Under the pieces are notes generated by a model, which ran no database searches, had not been told where the DNA came from, and saw nothing but the letters and a program-made list of their open reading frames with translations. Below, one piece after another: positions 40,201 through 49,754 of a stretch of 64,000 nucleotides of DNA. Position numbers and translations under genes: made by a program. The stretch covers positions 19,799,869-19,863,868 of the forward strand of contig CM033116.1 in NCBI GenBank assembly GCA_019321725.1. The letters are read 5' to 3'. The first letter of the stretch is position 1, and every line of letters begins with the position of its first letter. The DNA comes from Paulownia fortunei (Eukaryota > Streptophyta > Magnoliopsida > Lamiales > Paulowniaceae).

Positions 40201-41227
40201 ACAAAACTCCTCAGTTTAATATCTGATTATCCACAAAAAAATTACTCATTACTACCTCATTCGTACAACTGCTAGTCCCTGCTAACGCAAAACAGATGAT
40301 CTGCGTGCTCTCTCACGTTTACAGTCTCAAGCAAAATTAACACAACTTCCCAGTAGAGTTTAGAATGCATTTCCTACTCCATTTAGTAATAGCTTCCCAA
40401 AACTCTAGACACGCAAGGGGTTCTGATGAAAAATATCAGAAAGTAAAATACAAAACATATCCTCCACACGATCAAGATTTGAAAAGATGGCCCATTTTCC
40501 TGTCAATCGCTGGTTCCTTGTCCTGATTTTTGGATTTAAAGTAGCAATAAAGTTCCGAGCTCTAATATGTGATGCCCAGAAAAAACAAAAAAGGAAAGAA
40601 AATTGCAGAGGAACTGAGGGAATTGCCTAACATTGCATTTTAAGTAGCAAGAATATTAGGTATAGCAATTAATCAATAACCATGAAAGCTTATAGGATAG
40701 AAAAGCCATACCTTATGGAGCAAAGCGCTAACAGCAAAGAAATGGGCATGGCTGGCCATAGTAGAAGCGAGCAAGGACTCATCAACTGACAAGGCCAGTA
40801 TAGAAACCTTTCCGATGGGAACATCAACGAGGCTTAACTCCTGTATAGATGGGCCCGTTTGTTTCTCTTTAATCTCCTCGGCGGATGCCATCACGTCCTT
40901 GGTCCTCGCAACACAAAACCCTGAACCCAAAAAATACGAATAATTAGGAATAGAAAGAGAACGGTTTTGGACACCGGGTGAGGGGAGGAAATTACCCTGG
41001 GGATGAGCGACAAAGAGAAGGCGAAAGCGTTCGGAGACGGCCAAGGGTTGGGAGGGAAGGCATTGGGGTTCAAATTCGGAGGTGTTGTCGGAGTTAATAG
41101 GAACGGATTCTCCAATTTTGGAGAAGCGGTAATTTCTGGAACCGATTTCGTCTCCGTCAATTTCCTCGTCCAATTCGATGAGGGCACCGCCATCAGTAGT
41201 GAATTCAACTGGCGGAGGAACTGCCAT
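19291..41227 (-). CDS. NUP214: Nuclear pore complex protein NUP214 (LNO1-like), 17 exons, one apparent 1-base frameshift
   Basis: Cytoplasmic-face nucleoporin for mRNA export with the Dbp5-type helicase (known for family). Exons, 5' to 3': 41227-40996, 40920-40712, 39824-39656, 39256-39110, 37243-37119, 33432-33320, 30797-30661, 30167-30005, 29895-29010, 28714-28562, 24903-24846, 23771-23638, 23533-23409, 23191-22846, 21884-21686, 21592-19728, 19406-19291. Splice phases all agree. Exons 1-8 encode the N-terminal beta-propeller (SKIGESVPI ... [13 protein letters not shown] ... [14 protein letters not shown] ... [21 protein letters not shown]). Exon 9 is Ser-rich and disordered, exons 10-14 look helical or coiled-coil, and exons 15-17 are Gly/Phe-rich FG-type repeats ending LFTQMRK. 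A missing base near 19829-19832 shifts the frame late in exon 16; with one extra G the product is about 1,725 residues. The first ATG in frame is at 41227-41225. Confidence 0.93.
19829..19832 (-). other. Apparent 1-base deletion in the NUP214 FG-repeat region
   Basis: On the sense strand, AGT GGG GAG GAT TTG turns Gly/Phe/Ala-rich repeats into a Leu/Gln-rich reading ([17 protein letters not shown]). Adding one G to the run restores [18 protein letters not shown] repeats. It also makes the exon 16 end phase agree with exon 17, which then ends at the expected LFTQMRK stop. As sequenced, exon 17 would be read in another frame. Confidence 0.88.
24664..24705 (-). repeat. (CCCCAT)7 hexamer array in NUP214 intron 11
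   Basis: Seven exact CCCCAT units. On the sense strand of NUP214 this reads (ATGGGG)7, so the transcript has seven G4 tracts spaced by AT about 140 bases downstream of the exon 11 donor. That is a strong predicted RNA G-quadruplex. Confidence 0.92.
27421..27671. mobile_element. Stowaway-like MITE (copy 1) in NUP214 intron 10
   Basis: About 250 bases bounded by TA dinucleotides. The left end is CTCCCTCCCCTCC and the right end, GATAGAGGAAG, is its imperfect inverse. The interior has the conserved words AAATTTAGATGAGAGGCT, AATAGTGGTTG and ATTTTAGGAAATGG that recur in copy 2. There is no coding capacity. CTCCCTC termini with TA targets are typical of Stowaway (Tc1/mariner) MITEs. Confidence 0.72.
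31261..31519. mobile_element. Stowaway-like MITE (copy 2) in NUP214 intron 6
   Basis: Same family and orientation as the element at 27421. Shared blocks are GAAATTTTAGAGGAGAG, ATAGTGGTTAGGAGTTAG, GAGTGACTTCATG, and CATTTTAGGAAATGGGACAC. The right end AAGGGAGTA retains the terminus, while the left terminus is degraded to TACTTTTAG. Length is about 259 bases. Confidence 0.68.
31757..32943. mobile_element. Non-autonomous element with very long terminal inverted repeats in NUP214 intron 6
   Basis: The left arm (from 31757, GGCAAAAATGCATTTTTCG) is matched by the inverse complement of the right arm (ending near 32943). Corresponding words are AATGCATTTTT / AAAAATGCACTTTT, CTCATTTCTCTTTTGGTC / GACCAAAAGTTTAATGAG, TTGGCACATTGCA / TGCAATGTGGCAAAA, and GATGTGGCAGCCAAATGGA / TCCAGTTGGCTGCCACTTC. 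The arms extend inward for roughly 330-450 bases, including a C-rich left block and its G-rich right counterpart. Long arms like these suggest a Mutator-like or foldback element. No transposase is present and I could not fix a target-site duplication. Open frames inside it are by-products of biased composition. Confidence 0.78.
40003..40029. repeat. (GA)n microsatellite in NUP214 intron 2
   Basis: About thirteen uninterrupted GA units within the 887-base intron between coding exons 2 and 3. Confidence 0.9.
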
Positions 41228-42370
41228 TGACTCCAAGCCAAAGATAATGTAGTGAAATGAAGGAGTAGAGAGTAGAGAGTAGAGAGTGGAGAGGGAGAAT
41301 AGCGGAGAGAAGCAGAGGTGGTGGCGTATTGCCCCTGCTCCTGCGGTGTATGGGCGGGAAGGTTATGGGGCTACCCTAGTACGCAAACCTTTTGCTTTAC
41401 AGTACTCGCCGCTCTCCTGTCTTAATTTTTTCTACATCTAATTTTGATCCAAACAAAATGACAGGTTGTTATCAATACTTAGTCGGCAAAGCACACAATT
41501 TGTAAAATCATATATTATTTGAAAATTGACTTAAAAATATTCCTTCATATAATATCTCATTCAATTCTTCAGACACTAGTTTTGAGATACAAAGTTTTCA
41601 AGGATCAGTAAAGGTTAGTGAAATTTATGAATTTATTGAAGTAAACATCGGCCATGTTTCGAGTAAATTTGAAACATTGAAAGCAAACTAATAGTGTTTT
41701 TGTTTGTTTAAAATGACAAGGGAAAAGTTGGGATATGATGTAAATAAGGATACAGAGTGAGATATATACAGTTCGCACAATTCTCTATTTAGACATAGCA
41801 ATCTCATGCTTTGGGCTTGCTTTAGTGATTTTAAAGTAGGAGTTTCTTTTAACTTTTTTTTAAAATTTTAAATTTCACACTAATTATTTAAAAATAATAT
41901 AAATTCTTTACTTGTCCTACCATTTTATTAACAAATTTTATGAAAAATTCTATTATTGATGATTGCGAGCAATAATAAATATCTAAAAATTGATGAAATA
42001 TGAAACATAATGATTGGATTTGTGGGTGATAACTAATGAGAAATTTTGAAGTTCAATAAGAAAGAAAAGATAAAAAAAAAAAAAAAGATGGAGAGTGTGA
42101 TTCAAAATTTGTAAGTTATATAATGAATTTGACATAATAGGTTTTTTCTAACAATTTTAATATTTTATCGTCCATTATATAATAATAAAAAATTTAAAAC
42201 TTACTCAAAAAAATAATTATATTATCGGTCTAATTTAAGGCCCATCTAGAAAATTGATATTTTTAAATTTATACTCGTGTCAACAATATCAAATTATATT
42301 TTGAAGTGCCACAATTACTTATTTTATTTGTTCATTTAAAAATTTTATAAGTATTTTGGCATAATGGGAG

Positions 42371-42749
42371 ACTAGATGTATTCATTTAATAAAATCGAAC
42401 CGAAAATTCAGTAAATCAAAATAGCATAACGAATATCAATCAAAATATTCGGTTATTACCTAACTTTTTTGTTATATTTTGATTCGATAATTCGGTAAAT
42501 CAATTTTTTTTAAAAATAAAAAATAGTAAAAAATTTAAATATTAATTATATTTTTATTTATTATTTTTTAAATTTGATAAGTAAATTATAAATAATAATA
42601 TAAAAATAAATAATATATATAAAAATATATACATAAAAAAATATAAAAATAATAATTTAATATTCGATATAATTAAAAATAAACATCAAAATATCAAAAC
42701 CTATCAAATTTTTAATTTTTATTCGATCCGAAACATGTACACCCCTCTA
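42371..42749. mobile_element. Candidate hAT-type MITE (degraded)
   Basis: The right end read in reverse is GAGGGGTGTACATGTTTCGG followed by ATCGAAT, a form common at hAT-derived MITE ends. The left end, AGATGTATTCATTTAATAAAATCGAA, is a diverged counterpart. The interior is AT-rich with ATTCGGTAAATC-like words. A related fragment may lie at 55735-55870 in front of the SKU5-similar pseudogene. No target duplication was confirmed. Confidence 0.35.
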
Positions 42750-42924
42750 AGGGAGCACGTGAACAAAATAGCTGACATGTCATAGACCTGGCAGGGAGTG
42801 CGGACTAAGCCTTCCCCTAGATTAGATAACGCAACTCACAACACAAGCCAAGATAAATTATAGCTAAAGCTACCGTAGAAATTTCTCCTCCATTTCACTT
42901 CCTCCCGTCGTTTTTTTCTCTCCA

Positions 42925-42933
42925 AAACCCTAA
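42925..42933 (+). promoter_or_regulatory. Telo-box (AAACCCTAA) upstream of Pur-alpha
   Basis: Exact AAACCCTAA located 231 bases before the Pur-alpha start codon, flanked by CT-rich DNA. Telo-boxes are frequent near transcription starts of plant translation and cell-cycle genes, and plant Pur-alpha has been reported to bind this motif. Confidence 0.7.
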
Positions 42934-43163
42934 TCAAACCGAGAAGAAATACATCACCTGCACCACCTCCAGCACCGCCGCCACGCCCATCTGATTCGTT
43001 GGTTGCCTCCAGTGCTTCCATTACCCTCATCAATTTCTTAATTTTGGATTATACGGTTCGTCGTCGTCCGACGTACTAGTGCCACAATTTGTATCTGATA
43101 ATTCTTTGCTGGAGTTGCGTTTAGAGAAAAATTGCTGGTTGTCCTTTCCATATACTAATATAG

Positions 43164-46100
43164 ATGGAGGGGAATTCTGCGGGCGGCGGCGGCAGCGGAG
43201 GGGGAATGATGTGGAGTTGCTATGCAAAACATTGCAGGTCGAGCACAAGCTATTCTACTTCGACCTCAAAGAGAATCCCAGGGGGCGCTACCTTAAGATC
43301 TCTGAAAAGACTTCTGCGACCAGGTCCACCATCATAGTTCCCTCCAACGGCATCGCCTGGTTCCTCGATCTCTTCAATTACTATGTCAATTCCGATGATC
43401 AGGATGTCTTCAGCAAAGAACTCCAGCTCGACACAAAGGCACCTTTGATACACCCACGCACCATACTCCCATTTGCATCCCCCCACCCCCCAACCAACTT
43501 TTCTACTGATATAACCTTTATCCCTGTACTCCCTGCTTTAACCTTTTGCTGATATCTGCTTGCAGGTATTTTATTTTGATGTTGGCGAGAACAGAAGGGG
43601 ACGCTTTCTCAAAGTTAGTTGCTCATTTCTGCCTTTGCTTGTCGGTTTTATATTATTTGTCATTCTCTCTCCCAACATGTGCATAAATTATCAGCAATTA
43701 TTGCTTGTGAATTGTAGTTTTGTTTATTTATGGAGTTCTAATTAGCGATTGCCTAATTCAATGTTCTCGAGATCCTGCGGATTTGAAGGTTCTTGGATAT
43801 CTTACCATGAGAGTTTGTGAAATTCCATTACAAACTTTTATTCAATTAAGGTGTTACAAGAATAGATTTTCTTTGGTATTTGGTGCTACATGCAATACAT
43901 TGACTGAACGCCATAACTGCATTCCTGTGCTCTGTACAGTTCTAGGAAGGAACAAATTAAAAATGCACAAATATCAATTTGTGGAATTAATGACGCAACA
44001 AAAGATAAAAATTAACAAACTATTATGGAACTGAACTATTGAACTATAGAAGATTTCAGTAAACTCTTTGATTTACTAAAAAATGTCTCTAATGAAAACT
44101 GAGCCTCCCTTTATAGTTCTGCAAACAAGGCTACAGAAAAATCAAATCAGAGAAAATAATAATATAAATTAATGATACTGTCATAATGAATGGAATAGTT
44201 AAGAAGTGTGGGCTCGCGGCTTTGATAAGCAATGTACTCTATCAATTTCCTCTTTTGATGTATTGATTGAGGCAATTCTAATAAAAGCATCTAGTTCATC
44301 CCTTGGATCCATTTGCATTTGAAGATTGAATGGTCTTTTCACTTCACAAGCAATGAAGATCATTCAATTCCCTAGTTGGAAGTATTGAGGAAATTCTAGC
44401 CAAAGCGTCTAGTTCATCCTTTGGATCCATATGCATCTAAAGATTGGATGATATTTTCACTTCACAAGAAATCAAGGTTACTAAATTTCCTAATTTGATG
44501 TAATGATCGAAGAAATTCTAATCAAAGCATCCATTCATCCCTTGGATCCATATGCATGTGAAGATTGGATGGTCTTTTCACTTCACATGAAATCAAGATA
44601 ATTCAATTTCGTAGTTTGCTATACTGTTAGAGGAAGTTCTAAACAACGCATCTAATTTAGCCTTAGGATCCATGTGCATCTGAAGATTTGATCATCTTTT
44701 CACTATACAAAAAATCTTGAGAACCTCGAGTAGGAACAAATGCCTTTGTCTTCCAAAATTTCCTTAGTGGCATTTAGCCCATGGGGGTAGTAGTTGCACT
44801 TGTGAAAGGATTGGCGTTATTATGTGGAACCTGGAGTGGAGGCCAAGATGGAGGCTTGGAAATGCCTAAATCAAGCGTCAACACATATAACACTTTTGAT
44901 TATATAGTCAAGTAAATAAGCATTATGCCTCAGTTTACTATGATAATAAAGACTCCAATAGCTGTAGCACATCATACTTGAATTAGTGTTAAGTGTAATG
45001 CTCAAAGAATATGCGAAGAGTGCCATGGTTAATTTCATTGTTTAACCCCGCGGTTATGTATATGTTGGCCGAAAGACTTGCAAAACTGAGGATGACGAAA
45101 ATTTATATGTATAGAGTTAGTCCTATGGGTGGCGAGCAGATGACATATGCCATGGCTAAGAGGCCGGCATAATTTCCTTGTGGGCCTGGATATTAAGATG
45201 ACTCCTGAATTATTCTCCATCTTATATTCTCTGTGTTTAAATTGTAAAAACCCATCTGGGTGGAAGTATGGGAAGGAGATTGACCTTTTATATATGTATC
45301 AGTTTAGGTTGGGGGAGCTGATGTCAACATTGGCTTTTTATCTCTGTGCTAGAAAACATCAGTGTTGTCTTTCCAAGGTCATGGGCATCTGCATCATAAA
45401 TCAAGGTCTTCCTCGTTGAAATTTGTGCAACTTCAAAGGGTGAAGCATGTCTGAAAACTATTTCTGAACAATCAGATTTCAGAATAGGAACTAGACAAAC
45501 TCTCAGAGTTTTGAAGTTGATATTAGCGCTCTGGTTTGAGAATAAATGGAATTTGAAGTTGAAGTTTCACATTTAAGGAGAGAGAACTAGAGAGCGATGA
45601 ATAGTGACGATTTCTATTTTTTCTTGTCTTTGTTCTTCAAATTCTTCAGCATTCTGAACTTAATCATCTGTTTTAACCTTTCCAACACAACAAGGGTCTA
45701 GTGGTCCAACCGGCACAACAGGTTTGCCAATTTGCATTAGTGTGCACGTGCACTGATTTGAAAGGTTCAAGTGGACCAGAGGCCTGTTCTTTTCTTGGTC
45801 CAAGTGGCTGGTCTCGTCCAGCTTTTGGTTGTAAAGGTTTATATGATGCGGTTATGCCTTCAGTCCATTAACTCATTCTACGCATCCTGAAGTCTAACTT
45901 CTTGGAGATCTTATATGGTGTAATTAGAGAATATTTGTGTGCTCAAACTATATCTAGATTGTCCTAATTCACTTGGTTGAGTCCGTGGACTTCAATATGG
46001 AGAAAAAAAACAAAAGAAAAAGAACTTGTGACTCATTTAGCATGCCATAAAATTCATAGAAATCCTCTAGTTCATGTAACCTTAGATGAATGCATCAGGT

Positions 46101-49100
46101 CTAACCGACCATCATTGAGGAAACATCCTCCTTTATATTTGTTCTGTTATCATTAAAGTCCTCATCCGAGGTAGCTGCGCCTCATATGCTTATGTGAGGC
46201 CTTGTGATCCTGCCAGCTCTCTCTGTGTTCCTATTGGAACGAGGTGGTCTACATGGAGGCAAAAATGTGTGATGACTCATCTGTTGTTGACCTACAAAAA
46301 ATCCTCATTGTACGTTGGACCGGTCGTGTTCAGCTCATGAATTGCCATTTTTGGATCACACTCAGGAGGGCATAGCCAAGATGAATATGTTGTCTTCCAA
46401 GATCCTTTAACGTTGTACGCGCAGGGTAATGATTATGAGGCCTAACATGTGCATATGTAGTTGCACGCTATGGTACGAAAGATTCATGATTGTTTGTCTA
46501 CCACGCATTTTCCCATCATTGCATAAGTTATTCAGTTGACCTCAAATGAATTCACTAATGCTATTGCTGAGTAGATCACATTTACGGTCTTTTGATTAAT
46601 CAATTGTGGCAAAACTGGGTTTAAAGGCTTTACTTATTGTCAAATATATGGGAAGGGTGTAATACTGTAATATTGATATAAATTAAAGAAACTTGAATAG
46701 TGTAATTGCTCATTCGCTGTGGTTGTGCGAAGCCATTATTGATGTTCTTTAGCCAAAAGAATGAACCCTGTTAAGTGTTACTGATTGATGTAATGGCTCT
46801 CAGTTGTGGGCTAATTAGAGGTTCTCTAGCCCACATGGTTGTGGGTGTAGTTCTGCATCACCAAAACCAATTTTTTTTTTAATCAAAGCTGGGGGCTACT
46901 GTCTTCTGCTAGGGCTGTGAAGAAGTTGTTGGCTTTTGTCTTCACGTAGACAACAAAGATACTTTTGCTCTTGTTGCTGCCTCACTCTGGCTCTTCACTT
47001 GATGATGGTGCCAATAATTCCACCTGGTTATGCCTAGTGCTCAGTACAAGTTGTCATTATAGTTCAGTGTGAAGCCTTCGTCATTACCACTATGTCTCCG
47101 TTATGGAGGTTCATTGAAAGAAAAATATTTGCGTCAATGATCAGTGTTCCACCAGGGAAGGATAGACGTGCAATGGTGAATGAATGATGAAGGCAGCAGC
47201 AATATCCAGGTGGAGAGGTTTTCTGTGATGTGGGGCATTTAGCAGTAATGGGAGATTCCTTACATAGCGGAAGTACAAAAAAGGGACTGAAGTGTGGTCC
47301 TGAGGCCAATTGATGATAAATTAAAAGCTCAAGAAATTAAACTAATTGATCTAAAACTAAAAGCTCAAACTAGAGAAAATTTCACTTGACTATCCAATTC
47401 AATTTAAGATGATGAACCCACTAAGGCTTAATAAGAAAATAAAATCAAAGAAAATATTGCCTAAACTACTCAAACATCATAAATATATGAACTTTTGCAT
47501 GTTGCTTATGAAGAAATCAGAAGAGAGTATTTGTAGACGGTCAGATGCAATACCTAGTGCAGTCTTCCTCTGATAAGACCTTGGGACAAACACTGTTCAC
47601 CAAAACACCACCATCATCTGGTTGGATGTTCTCCGCTTTTTTGGTGGTGGAAATGGAAATGTTTTGGGGATGGAGGGATGATGCCGTTGGATTGAGAAAG
47701 AAATCGACATTTGTTGTTGGGTACCCCTCCTGATTTATCTAATATTTCACCTGCATCAAGCTGTGGAATTAAAACCAGCCAATGATGATGCAAGAGTAGC
47801 AAAAGATGCATTGGTTCATATCAAAGCTTTAGGTTTTAAGTGTGCTATTAATTAGTAAAACGAATAAAATTTGAAAGGCATGGGATATGATGATGGTGAT
47901 GGTGGAACTGGTGTAAGGAGACGATCAGGCTCACTGTGGGCTCTTTCTTGCAATTATGTACTATTATTAGTATTTGACTTTTACATGGCTGCATTGGGTA
48001 ATCATCAAGAGGTCAGTCTATGAAGAAAAATTGAATTCACATGTATCAAAATAGATTTGAGCTTTTCTGATAGCTGGGACTCCTCTACTTACTACATTTA
48101 ATGAAATTCTTTTTTGCTTGAAGATTTTTTCTTTTTCTTAAACACTTGACTTCATCAAGGAATACGTTTCTTGGATTAATAACTGTTAATGTTCTTTTGG
48201 CGTATAAATAAGTGTGCATTAGTTGTTCTAATTGTTTTTAGTTAGAATGTGTTTGTTTAATTTATTTGTTTATATATTTTTTCATTTATGTATGCAATGC
48301 ATAATTTCTCAAGGGAAATGCATGCCATGCATAATTTCAAGTCCCTTGAGATCTGTAATTAACCCAGGTTACAACTAGTTCACTTTATCATAAATATATC
48401 CAAGTACCCATATTTCATATCGTGAACCCATCACTGTTTGCTAATGTCCATCTGGTTATGTTTTTCAGACCCACATTTCAACCCTTTGGTTTCCCCATCT
48501 GCAGAACAGACACCTATACACCTCCTTTAGCTTCTGACCTACTAGAGTAATGATTCTGAGTAGCTGAAAGAGTTTCTATGTTGAAATTCTGAGATGCATG
48601 TTATATAGTCTTATGATAGCATATTTGTGAATGAGGTAAAATTGATATTTCCTGGCATTTCTTATTTTAAATTCCTGAAAGGTGGTCTTCTTGCTTTTTT
48701 TGCGGTTCTGTAACTGTAATAATACTGATTGTTTTCACTAATTTGTCTGCCATTTTTTGTGTCATTGTCTGGGTTTTTTCTGTTAATATGCTTGTGGATC
48801 AAGGGGTTAAGTCCATTTACAAGAAACATGTTTCTTAATTTGGTGAAGCTTGTGCTAGGAGTAGACAAGGACTAACTGTGTGCATTCTTATGGAGAAAAT
48901 GTTGTATTGGAAAGAGAGAATAGTCTCTTGCATGTGTTTATAGTGACCTTGTCAGTATTAAGCTTTTTTATTTTTAATCTTACCTCTAAATAAGTTACAT
49001 CTCAAAGCCTTTATTTTCACCAATAGACTCGTGTATGCAGATATCTGAAGCTTCGGTCAGCCGAAACCGCAGTACTATTATTGTCCCTGCAGGAAGTGCC

Positions 49101-49754
49101 CGAGATGAAGGGTGGGCGGCCTTTAGGAATATTTTGGCTGAAATAAATGAAGCATCTGGGCTTTTCATCTTGCCCAATCAGGTAATTTTGGATCATTCTT
49201 TCATTATCTAGCCCTAGTTACTCTTGAGGTGCCTCAGAAAGCAAACCTTCATGTACTTCTGGTTGTGTGTAAGCATCAGCAGAACTCTGAAGCCCCAGAA
49301 CGCCTTGTTGGGCTTTCAGATGATGTGGGGGCTGGTTTTATATCCAGTCATAGTTCTCAACCTGCCCCAGCAGCTGAGTTGAATGTTGATCGCTCTTCTG
49401 ATCTGCCACCACCTGATGACATAGGTAATTTGGGAGTCTCAAAAGTGATAAGAGCTGATCAAAAGAAATTTTTCTTTGATCTTGGCAGCAATAACAGAGG
49501 TCATTTCTTGAGAATATCCGAGGTGTGTATTGGAAAATTGTACTGGATATAATTATATGAGTTTGTCGTCCAGTGTTTTCCTAAAATTTGAAAAATTGCA
49601 GGTCACAGGTTCAGATCGCTCCTCCATCATTCTCCCGCTGTCCGGCCTGAAGCAGTTCTATGAAATGGTGGGTCATTTTGTGGAGATTACTAAAGATCGA
49701 ATTGAGGGGATGACTGGTGCAAATGTTCGGACAGTGGATCCTCCTCAAAGGTGA
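43164..49754 (+). CDS. PURA1: Transcription factor Pur-alpha (PURA), five exons, apparent 1-base frameshift in exon 1
   Basis: Single-stranded purine-rich DNA/RNA-binding protein with three PUR repeats. Exons: 43164-43438, 43566-43613, 49041-49181, 49280-49522 (start could be 49274 or 49283) and 49602-49754, giving about 286 residues after correction against roughly 296 in Arabidopsis. Repeat 1: LFYFDLKENPRGRYLKISEK ... IAWFLDLF. Repeat 2: VFYFDVGENRRGRFLK-ISEASVS ... IIVPAGSARDEGW. Repeat 3: FFFDLGSNNRGHFLRISEVTGSD ... IILPLSGLKQFYEM. The end is VRTVDPPQR. The Gly-rich start MEGNSAGGGGSGGG is in another frame from NDVELLCKTLQVEHK; one extra G in the run at 43200-43204 joins them. The downstream frame has no ATG of its own. 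Intron 1 is GC-AG; intron 2 is 5.4 kb. Confidence 0.92.
43200..43204 (+). other. Apparent 1-base deletion in a G run of Pur-alpha exon 1
   Basis: Reading from the ATG at 43164 gives GGA GGG GGA ATG ATG TGG and soon leaves the PUR sequence, reaching a TAG within exon 1. Six G instead of five gives GGA GGG GGG AAT GAT GTG GAG, the conserved GGGNDVE junction. The PUR frame upstream of this point contains no ATG. Confidence 0.88.
43439..43565 (+). other. GC-AG intron 1 of Pur-alpha
   Basis: Exon 1 ends LQLDTK (ACA AAG) and continues GCACCT; exon 2 starts after TTGCAG with VFYFDVGENRRG. The join is exact and in phase in this family. No GT occurs near the boundary, the first being about 85 bases further on. 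The 127-base intron therefore appears to use a GC donor with a poor +3 to +6 context. Confidence 0.75.
43614..49040 (+). other. Large intron 2 of Pur-alpha (5.4 kb)
   Basis: It splits the codons LK|IS of the second PUR repeat, with GT at 43614 and AG at 49039-49040. It holds a four-copy repeat array (44241-44715) and several short open frames (for example 45147-45419 and 47064-47309 on the minus strand) with no motif I recognise. Its size relative to the other introns suggests insertions, but no terminal repeats were identified. Confidence 0.7.
44241..44715 (+). repeat. Four-copy ~121-bp tandem array in Pur-alpha intron 2
   Basis: Each unit carries, in order, ATTCTA, AAGCATCTAGTTCATCC, GGATCCAT, TGCAT, TGAAGATT, GATGGTCTTTTCACTTCAC. 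The GGATCC core recurs at 44305, 44423, 44544 and 44666, giving periods of 118, 121 and 122. Units are diverged by scattered substitutions, so the array is not recent. Confidence 0.88.

Larger units (their letters stand above)
41228..43163. other. Divergent promoter region between NUP214 (-) and Pur-alpha (+)
   Basis: No gene is visible in these 1.9 kb. Next to NUP214, about 41268-41300 holds repeated TAGAGAG units, giving a CT-rich leader on the sense strand. The centre is very AT-rich. Around 42371-42749 is a candidate hAT-type MITE. The last 350 bases before Pur-alpha contain a telo-box at 42925-42933 and a pyrimidine-rich leader. No clear TATA box is visible for either gene. Confidence 0.6.

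Noticed and set aside
45147..45419. 90-codon frame in Pur-alpha intron 2
   Set aside because: No recognised motif, no splice context and no codon signature; left as intron.
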